A DNA stretch of 20,536 nucleotides from Burkholderiales bacterium. GTDB taxonomy: Bacteria > Pseudomonadota > Gammaproteobacteria > Burkholderiales > JAEUOS01. The stretch's first letter is position 1. Every line of letters begins with the position of its first letter. The translations under genes and the position numbers were made by a program. The notes under the pieces were generated by a model. It saw only the letters and a list, made by a program, of their open reading frames with translations. It ran no database searches and had not been told where the DNA came from. The stretch lies in the NCBI GenBank assembly GCA_947456845.1, contig CANGUJ010000020.1, positions 1-20,536 on the forward strand. Reading direction: 5' to 3'. This document shows, piece after piece, positions 15,800-20,536 of the stretch.

Positions 15800-16473
15800 C
15801 CATCACCCAGGACCTCTCGATTCTCAGCCTCGTCACCAACGCAAGCGTCCTGGTGCAGGCGGTCATGACGCTGCTCCTGGTGGTTTCGCTGATGAGCTGG
15901 ACCTACATCTTCCGCAAGTGGTTTGCGCTGCGCGCCGCCCGGGCGCAGACTGAGAAGTTCGAGCGCGATTTCTGGTCAGGCGCCGACCTAAACGCCCTCT
16001 ACCAGTCGGCCGCCAATGACCGCCATGGCTCGGGCAGCCTGGAGAGGATCTTCGAGGCCGGCATGCGCGAGTACACCAAGCTCAAGGCGGCCGCGCGCGG
16101 CGATGCCACCATGCAGCTCGAGGGGGCACGCCGCGCGATGCGCGCCACCTATCAGCGCGAAATGGACGACCTGGAGTCGCACCTTGCATTCCTTGCTTCC
16201 GCAGGCTCGGTATCGCCTTATGTCGGCCTGTTCGGCACCGTCTGGGGCATCATGAATTCTTTCCGCAGCCTGGCCAACGTGCAGCAGGCCACGCTCGCGA
16301 ATGTGGCACCGGGCATCGCCGAGGCGCTGGTGGCCACTGCAATCGGCCTGTTCGCCGCGATCCCGGCGGTGGTGGCCTACAACCGCTTCGCCCACGACAT
16401 CGATCGGCTGTCGATCCGTTTCGAGAGCTTCATCGAGGAGTTTTCCAACATCCTGCAAAGGCAGGCGCGCTAA
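15796..16473 (+). CDS. tolQ: Tol-Pal system inner-membrane proton-channel subunit TolQ
   Basis: TolQ (ExbB/MotA family) forms a pentamer around TolR and converts proton-motive force into movement of TolA during cell division and outer-membrane constriction. The 225-residue product has a first membrane segment at about residues 18-38 (VLVQAVMTLLLVVSLMSW), a cytoplasmic domain, and the two conserved membrane segments near the C terminus. The latter include ASAGSVSPYVGLFGTVWGIM, NSFRSL and PGIAEALVATAIGLFAAIPAVVAYN, shown here in parts. Start and stop both overlap neighbours: ATGA with ybgC and TAATG with tolR. Confidence 0.97.
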   Translation: MTITQDLSILSLVTNASVLVQAVMTLLLVVSLMSWTYIFRKWFALRAARAQTEKFERDFWSGADLNALYQSAANDRHGSGSLERIFEAGMREYTKLKAAARGDATMQLEGARRAMRATYQREMDDLESHLAFLASAGSVSPYVGLFGTVWGIMNSFRSLANVQQATLANVAPGIAEALVATAIGLFAAIPAVVAYNRFAHDIDRLSIRFESFIEEFSNILQRQAR

Positions 16474-16904
16474 TGAACGCCGAGCGCAGCCGCGGCGGCC
16501 GGCGCCGCATGATGAACGACATCAACGTCGTGCCCTACATCGACGTGATGCTGGTGCTGCTGGTGATCTTCATGGTCACCGCCCCGCTCGTGACTCCCGG
16601 GCAGATCGAACTGCCGTCGGTGGCCAAGTCCTCGGCAGCGCCGGCGGCGGCCATCGAGATCATCATTTCCGCGGATGGCGGCTTGCGCCTGCGCGAACGC
16701 GGGGCGGCGCAGCTGGACAAGCCGGCCGATCGCGCCGAGGCGGTGCGCTATGCCAAGGCGCGCCAGGCGCAAGCGCCGGAGACGCCGGTGGTGATCTCCG
16801 CCGACAAGAACATCAAGTACGAGGTGGTTCTGGGCGTCATGGATGAATTGCAGAAGGCCGAGGTGCGCCGCGTCGGACTGTCGGTCAAGCCCGCCCCGAA
16901 GTGA
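16473..16904 (+). CDS. tolR: Tol-Pal system protein TolR
   Basis: TolR (ExbD family) is the inner-membrane partner of TolQ, anchored by one helix, with a periplasmic domain that binds peptidoglycan. The 143-residue product shows NDINVVPYIDVMLVLLVIFM, including D24, the membrane aspartate thought to carry protons. A periplasmic domain with VVISADKNIKYEVVLGVMDELQKA follows. The arginine-rich start (RSRGGRRRMM) fits a cytoplasmic N terminus. The ATG shares one base with the tolQ TAA stop, and its TGA overlaps the start of tolA. Confidence 0.96.
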   Translation: MNAERSRGGRRRMMNDINVVPYIDVMLVLLVIFMVTAPLVTPGQIELPSVAKSSAAPAAAIEIIISADGGLRLRERGAAQLDKPADRAEAVRYAKARQAQAPETPVVISADKNIKYEVVLGVMDELQKAEVRRVGLSVKPAPK

Positions 16905-17689
16905 TGCAGCGCGGCGCCAACGCCCCCCGTACCGAGCGTGTCGAAAGCCGCGCCGGGCGGTTGCGCTCGTTCGCCCTCGCGTTCCTGGTGCATGGCCTGC
17001 TGTTCGCGTTTCTGTATCTCGGTATCCGCTGGCAAAGCCGGCCGCCGGCCGCCATCGAGGCCGAACTGTGGAGTGAACCGCCGCGCGCGGCGGCGCCTGC
17101 GCCGGAAGTGCCGCAGCAGCCCGCCCCGCAGCCGCCCAAACCGGTCATTCGTGAAGAACCGAGGCCTGAACCCGAGCCGGCGCCGCGCAAGCCCGATATC
17201 GTGGAAAAGGTGGAAAAAAGGAAACCGGACGCGCAGAAAAAGGAGGAGAAGCCCCGCGTCGAAGCGCGGCGCGAGGAGAGCGTCCGCGACGACCCGGTCA
17301 AGGCGGCGGCCGAAAAGGAAATGATGCTGCGCGAAGCGGCGAACAAGGCGGCACGCGAGCTGGCCTCCCTGAAATCGTCCAATGCCGAAGCCGTCGCGAA
17401 CCAGCGCAGGCTCGAAGGCTGGGCCGATCAGGTCCGCAGTCTGATCCGCAAGGATGTCAAGGCCGCCATCGCCGATGCGGTCGCCGGAAATCCGGAGGCC
17501 GTGTTCGAGGTCAAACTGCTGCCGGGGCCGCGCGTCGGCGCGGTGCGCAAGCTCAAGTCCAGCGGCAACCTGGCCTACGACGAGGCGGCGCAGAAGGCCA
17601 TCGAAGCAAACGAACGCCTGCCCGCGCCACCGGCCGGCGTCACGCTCGATCCGGTGCTGGTGCTGCGCATGCGCCCGAAAGATGAATGA
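16904..17689 (+). CDS. tolA: Tol-Pal system spanning protein TolA (short form)
   Basis: TolA links TolQR in the inner membrane with TolB-Pal at the outer membrane. The 261-residue product has an N-terminal membrane helix at about 22-41 (SFALAFLVHGLLFAFLYLGI). A charged and proline-rich spacer follows to about residue 165 (EPRPEPEPAPRKP, then Lys/Glu/Arg/Ala-rich helical sequence). The C-terminal domain has a TonB/TolA fold (VFEVKLLPGPRVGAVRKL, LAYDEAAQKAIEA, PVLVLRMRP). The E. coli helix motif S-H-L-S retains H30 and L37, but Ala and Ile occupy the serine positions. The spacer is much shorter than in the 421-residue E. coli protein. GTG 16901 directly before the ATG would also work. The start overlaps the tolR stop. 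Confidence 0.94.
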   Translation: MQRGANAPRTERVESRAGRLRSFALAFLVHGLLFAFLYLGIRWQSRPPAAIEAELWSEPPRAAAPAPEVPQQPAPQPPKPVIREEPRPEPEPAPRKPDIVEKVEKRKPDAQKKEEKPRVEARREESVRDDPVKAAAEKEMMLREAANKAARELASLKSSNAEAVANQRRLEGWADQVRSLIRKDVKAAIADAVAGNPEAVFEVKLLPGPRVGAVRKLKSSGNLAYDEAAQKAIEANERLPAPPAGVTLDPVLVLRMRPKDE

Positions 17690-17699
17690 GCCGCGCCCC

Positions 17700-17705
17700 T
17701 ATAAT
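17700..17705 (+). promoter_or_regulatory. Perfect -10 box in the tolA-tolB gap
   Basis: TATAAT at 17700-17705 sits in the 37-base gap between tolA and tolB. No convincing -35 lies 16-18 bases upstream (GAAAGA at 17 bases). In E. coli a promoter before tolB drives tolB-pal-ybgF separately, so the position makes sense. A ribosome binding site GGAG (17718-17721) sits 5 bases before the tolB ATG. Confidence 0.35.
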
Positions 17706-17726
17706 TCAGGCTTTACCGGAGTACCG

Positions 17727-19001
17727 ATGAAGCGACTTCTCTGTCTACTGGCCCTGCTGTCGTGGTGGCTCGCCGTTCCGGCAGCCGCGCAGATGACCAT
17801 TGACGTCAGCGGCGCGGGAGCGCGCCAATACCCGATCGCCATCACCAACTTCCCCGGCGAGGCGGCGCTGCCGGAGAGCCTGACCCAGATCGTTCGCGCC
17901 GACCTCGAGCGCAGCGGCCTGTTCCGCGTGATCGACACGGCGGGCATCTCACCGGTACCCACCGAACTGGCGCAGGTCCGCTTCGCCGAATGGGCCGCGA
18001 AAAGCGCGGACTATCTGGCCATCGGCGTGGTGGTCCCGGCCACAGACGGCAGGCTTACCGTGCGCGTGCGACTGGTCGACGTGGTCAAGCAGGCCGAACT
18101 CGCAAGCTTCGCGTTCACGATGGCGCCGGCGCTGACCCGCGTGACCGCCCACCGCACGGCTGACGAGATCTACGCCAAGATCACTGGCGAAAAGGGCTTC
18201 TTCAACACCAAGATCGCGTACGTGAAGAAGGCGGGCACCCGGTTCGACTTGATCGTGGCCGATTACGACGGACAGAACGAGCAATCGGCCCTGACCTCGC
18301 GCGAACCGATCATCTCGCCCGAGTGGTCGCCGGACGGTAGCCGCCTGGTGTATGTGTCCTTCGAAAATCGCAAGCCGCAGATCTGGGTGCACGAGATCTA
18401 TACCAGCAAGCGCACGCTGGTCGGCAATTTCCGCGGCAGCAACAGCGCGCCAGCCTGGTCGCCCGACGGGCGCGAGTTGGCGGTCGTGCTGACCCTGTCA
18501 GGCGCCTCCCAGATCTACACCCTGCCGGCAACGGGCGGCGAGCCGCGCAGGCTCACCACCAGTCCGGGCATCGATACCGAACCGGTCTATTCACCCGACG
18601 GCGGTACGATCTACTTCACCTCGGACCGCGGCGGCGGCCCGCAGATATACCGTATGCCGGCCGGGGGCGGTGAAGCGCGCCGCGTCACCTTTAAAGGGGC
18701 GTACAACGTCAGCCCGAAGGTGAGTCCGGACGGCAAGACCCTCGCCTACGTGACGCGCAACGGCGGCCTGTTCCAGATCGCGATACTCGACCTCGCAACC
18801 GGCCAGGAGCGAACCCTGACCGACACGGTCAAGGACGAAAGCCCGAGCTTCGCACCCAATGGCAAACTGATCCTGTACGCCACCGAGATCGGCGGCAAGG
18901 GCGTCCTGGCCGCCGTATCGACCGATGGCAGGGTCAAGCAGCGCCTGTCGGTCAGCGCGGCCGACGCCAGGGAGCCCGCCTGGGGCCCCTTCACAAAATG
19001 A
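17727..19001 (+). CDS. tolB: Periplasmic Tol-Pal beta-propeller protein TolB
   Basis: TolB is the soluble periplasmic protein that alternates between binding Pal and TolA. The 424-residue product has a signal peptide (MKRLLCLLALLSWWLAVPAAA, cut before Gln). An N-terminal alpha/beta domain follows (about 25-165, PIAITNFPG and LERSGLFRVID). A six-blade propeller completes it, with repeated W/YSPDG-type turns: PEWSPDGSRL, PAWSPDGREL, PVYSPDGGTI, PKVSPDGKTL, PSFAPNGKLI and a final PAWGP. ATG 17727 is preceded by GGAG at 5 bases. The in-frame region upstream to 17454 is the shadow of tolA. The stop lies 26 bases before the chosen pal start. Confidence 0.97.
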   Translation: MKRLLCLLALLSWWLAVPAAAQMTIDVSGAGARQYPIAITNFPGEAALPESLTQIVRADLERSGLFRVIDTAGISPVPTELAQVRFAEWAAKSADYLAIGVVVPATDGRLTVRVRLVDVVKQAELASFAFTMAPALTRVTAHRTADEIYAKITGEKGFFNTKIAYVKKAGTRFDLIVADYDGQNEQSALTSREPIISPEWSPDGSRLVYVSFENRKPQIWVHEIYTSKRTLVGNFRGSNSAPAWSPDGRELAVVLTLSGASQIYTLPATGGEPRRLTTSPGIDTEPVYSPDGGTIYFTSDRGGGPQIYRMPAGGGEARRVTFKGAYNVSPKVSPDGKTLAYVTRNGGLFQIAILDLATGQERTLTDTVKDESPSFAPNGKLILYATEIGGKGVLAAVSTDGRVKQRLSVSAADAREPAWGPFTK

Positions 19002-19027
19002 AAGCCCGCAACCCAAAGGGAGTCGTC

Positions 19028-19573
19028 ATGTTCAAACGCGTGTCCGCCATTTCCATCATCGCATTGCTCGTCGCTTGCTCCACCTCGGGCGAGAAGCAGC
19101 CCGAGGCACCGGTGTCGGAAAACCAGGGCCGCCCGCCGATGACGACCGCCGAGGTCGCGCCCAAGCCGCCGCCCGTCGATACCGGGCGCATTTCCACGGT
19201 GACCCCGCCCCAGGTCGATGAGCTCACCACCGGCGTGCTCGCCAAACGCAGCATCTACTTCGATCTGGACAGCTACGAAGTCAAGCCGGAGTACCGTGCG
19301 CTCGTCGAGGCGCATGCCTCGTTCCTGCGCAAGAACCCCAGCCGCAAGGTCGTCGTCGAGGGCAACACCGACGAGCGCGGCAGTCGCGAGTACAACCTCT
19401 CGCTCGGGCAGAAGCGTGCCGAGGCGGTCAAGAAGATGCTCGTCCTGCTGGGCGTGCCCGAGTCGCAACTGGAAGCAGTCTCCTTCGGGGAGGAGAAACC
19501 CAAGGCCCAGGGCAAGGACGAGGCAGCCTATGCCGAAAACCGCCGCGGCGACCTGTCCTACCGTGCGCAGTAA
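19028..19573 (+). CDS. pal: Peptidoglycan-associated outer-membrane lipoprotein Pal
   Basis: Pal anchors the outer membrane to peptidoglycan. The 181-residue product starts with a lipoprotein signal (hydrophobic core, LVAC lipobox with C17, Ser at +2 so outer-membrane sorting). A proline-rich linker follows, then an OmpA-like domain (about 70-175) with IYFDLDSYEV, VVEGNTDERGSREYNLSLGQKRAEAV and, at the C terminus, AENRRGDLSY. I chose ATG 19028 because GGGAG sits 5 bases upstream and the lipoprotein signal then begins at residue 1. An in-frame ATG at 18998 overlaps the tolB stop (ATGA) and would add ten residues. It would still leave a usable signal, so it stays possible. Confidence 0.96.
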   Translation: MFKRVSAISIIALLVACSTSGEKQPEAPVSENQGRPPMTTAEVAPKPPPVDTGRISTVTPPQVDELTTGVLAKRSIYFDLDSYEVKPEYRALVEAHASFLRKNPSRKVVVEGNTDERGSREYNLSLGQKRAEAVKKMLVLLGVPESQLEAVSFGEEKPKAQGKDEAAYAENRRGDLSYRAQ

Positions 19574-19580
19574 GGCCGCC

Positions 19581-20354
19581 ATGCGACCGCGATTGCCCGG
19601 GCTGGCGGCGGCCCTGTTCGTGCTGGCGGCGACATCACCGCCGGCACAGGCACAGCTTTTCAAGGATGACGAACTGCACAACCGCACCCGGACGCTCGAG
19701 TCGCAGCGCGCGGCCGATGTGCGCCGGGTCGACGCGCTGGAGGGCCGGGTCGAAACCCGTGCGGAACTGCAGGCGCGCCAGATCATCGACCTCAACACGC
19801 AGATCGACGCGCTGAAGCAGGAAATCGCGCGCCTGCGCGGCCAGATTGAAGTTCTGACCAATGAAATCGAGAACACCGCCAGGCGGCAGAGGGATTTCTA
19901 TGGCGACCTGGATACCCGCTTGCGCAAGCTGGAAAACCCGCCGCCTCCTCCCCCTCCGGAAAAACCCAAAGGCCCGACAGCCGAAGAACAAAGGGCCTAC
20001 GAGGCCGGCCTGAATCTGGTGAAGGCGGCGAACTACAAAGGCGCGGCAGATGCGTTTGCCGCCTTTCTCAAGGCCTATCCACAGAGCACATTCGCGCCCT
20101 CGGCCCAATACTGGATTGGCAATTCGCTCTTCGCACTGCGCGATTACAAAGGGGCGATCAGCGCACAGCAGATCGTCGTGGACACCTGGCCGGAGGATCC
20201 CAAAGCGCCGGATGCGATGCTCAACATCGCCTCCGCCCAGACCGACCTGAAGGAAGTGCGCGGTGCGCGCGCCACGCTGGAGGCCCTGATCAAGAAATAC
20301 CCGCAAAGCGAAGCCGCGGCAACCGCCAGGCAGCGCCTGGCCAAGATGCGCTAG
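19581..20354 (+). CDS. cpoB: Cell-division coordinator CpoB (YbgF), TPR periplasmic protein
   Basis: CpoB coordinates peptidoglycan synthesis by PBP1B with Tol-driven outer-membrane constriction, and it binds TolA. The 257-residue product has a signal peptide (cut after AQA, about residue 24). A coiled-coil region follows at about 30-118 with heptad-like Leu/Ile (LNTQIDALKQEIARLRGQIE in part). Seven consecutive prolines at P120-P126 come next, then tetratricopeptide repeats to the end (ASFPSxx-type pattern seen as YPQSTFAPSAQYWIGNSLF and YPQSEAAATARQRL). The ATG at 19581 lies 7 bases after pal with AAGG upstream. An in-frame GTG at 19563 inside pal is less likely. It is the usual last gene of the tol-pal group. 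Confidence 0.95.
   Translation: MRPRLPGLAAALFVLAATSPPAQAQLFKDDELHNRTRTLESQRAADVRRVDALEGRVETRAELQARQIIDLNTQIDALKQEIARLRGQIEVLTNEIENTARRQRDFYGDLDTRLRKLENPPPPPPPEKPKGPTAEEQRAYEAGLNLVKAANYKGAADAFAAFLKAYPQSTFAPSAQYWIGNSLFALRDYKGAISAQQIVVDTWPEDPKAPDAMLNIASAQTDLKEVRGARATLEALIKKYPQSEAAATARQRLAKMR
19938..19958 (+). other. Polyproline run in cpoB
   Basis: Seven Pro codons in a row (CCG CCG CCT CCT CCC CCT CCG) code for P120-P126, between the coiled coil and the TPR domain. The codons are mixed, so this is not a simple nucleotide repeat. Runs like this stall ribosomes unless elongation factor P is present. Confidence 0.9.
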
Positions 20355-20359
20355 ACGCC

Positions 20360-20536
20360 ATGGGAGACATCACCCCCGCGGCCCTCGCGCCGACCGTTGC
20401 CTGGGCGGCCTTCGCGCTTGCCTTCGTATTCGGCATCGTCGCCCAGCGCAGCAACTTCTGCACGATGGGCGCCGTCTCCGACATCGTCAATCTGGGTGAC
20501 TGGACGCGCATGCGCATGTGGCTGACGGCCATCGCC
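20360..20536 (+). CDS. YeeE/YedE family membrane transporter, N-terminal part (cut by window edge)
   Basis: Only the first 59 codons are inside the window. They code for a hydrophobic N-terminal membrane segment (VAWAAFALAFVFGIVAQ) followed by RSNFCTMGAVSDIVNLGDW, which I recognise as a typical YeeE/YedE (DUF395) motif with its conserved cysteine. Family members such as TsuA transport thiosulfate across the inner membrane; others are linked to sulfur or selenium metabolism. The substrate here is unknown. It begins 5 bases after cpoB, so it may be read with the tol-pal genes by run-through, although a functional link is not evident. Confidence 0.8.
   Translation, partial: MGDITPAALAPTVAWAAFALAFVFGIVAQRSNFCTMGAVSDIVNLGDWTRMRMWLTAIA

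Noticed and set aside
1..20536. CRISPR arrays, insertion sequences, prophage, tRNA or rRNA genes
   Set aside because: Nearly every base is covered by conserved housekeeping genes with short gaps; I saw no regularly spaced repeats, transposase or integrase motifs, or tRNA-like cloverleaf sequence in the gaps.

Overview
The window reads as a contiguous piece of a high-GC chromosome, most likely from a betaproteobacterium. I infer this from the protein sequences, which look beta/gamma-proteobacterial throughout, and from the gene order: pdxA-surA-lptD divergent from amgK/murU, dusB-fis-purH-ruvCAB, and ybgC-tolQRAB-pal-cpoB. I cannot assign a genus. The window is almost fully coding and holds 23 protein genes, the first and last cut by the window edges. 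I saw no tRNA, rRNA, CRISPR array, insertion sequence, prophage gene or attachment site. No gene-free stretch exceeds 135 bases.

Left part, minus strand (1-4710): lptD, surA and pdxA overlap one another by 1-4 bases and are read leftward. LptD inserts LPS into the outer membrane, SurA chaperones LptD and other beta-barrel proteins, and PdxA makes a vitamin B6 precursor. An 81-base gap (or 159 bases, depending on the amgK start) separates them from the plus-strand genes. It holds an AT-rich divergent promoter region and a terminator-like hairpin in the lptD leader.

Middle part, plus strand (4792/4870-10051): amgK, azlC, azlD, murU, pepP and a ubiH-family hydroxylase form six genes whose every junction is a start/stop overlap. 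AmgK and MurU are the two enzymes that recycle cell-wall MurNAc to UDP-MurNAc, bypassing MurA. Here they are split by azlC-azlD, a predicted branched-chain amino-acid exporter pair. This is the least ordinary arrangement in the window.

Right part, plus strand (10187-20536): dusB-fis (4-base overlap), purH, ruvC, ruvA, ruvB, then ybgC-tolQ-tolR-tolA-tolB-pal-cpoB, and the start of a YeeE/YedE-type membrane transporter gene. This segment covers tRNA modification, nucleoid regulation, purine synthesis, Holliday-junction processing and the Tol-Pal envelope machine. The gaps are short (5-55 bases) and I see no strong terminator, so much of it may be co-transcribed. Likely additional promoters lie before dusB (a TATAAT with a GC-rich discriminator) and before tolB.

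Overall this is a conserved housekeeping region. I found no convincing new defence, toxin or mobile system. The items worth a second look are the azlCD insertion, a possible AUU start codon for ybgC, the hairpin plus U-tract in the lptD leader, the two-cysteine LptD and the TolA motif divergence.
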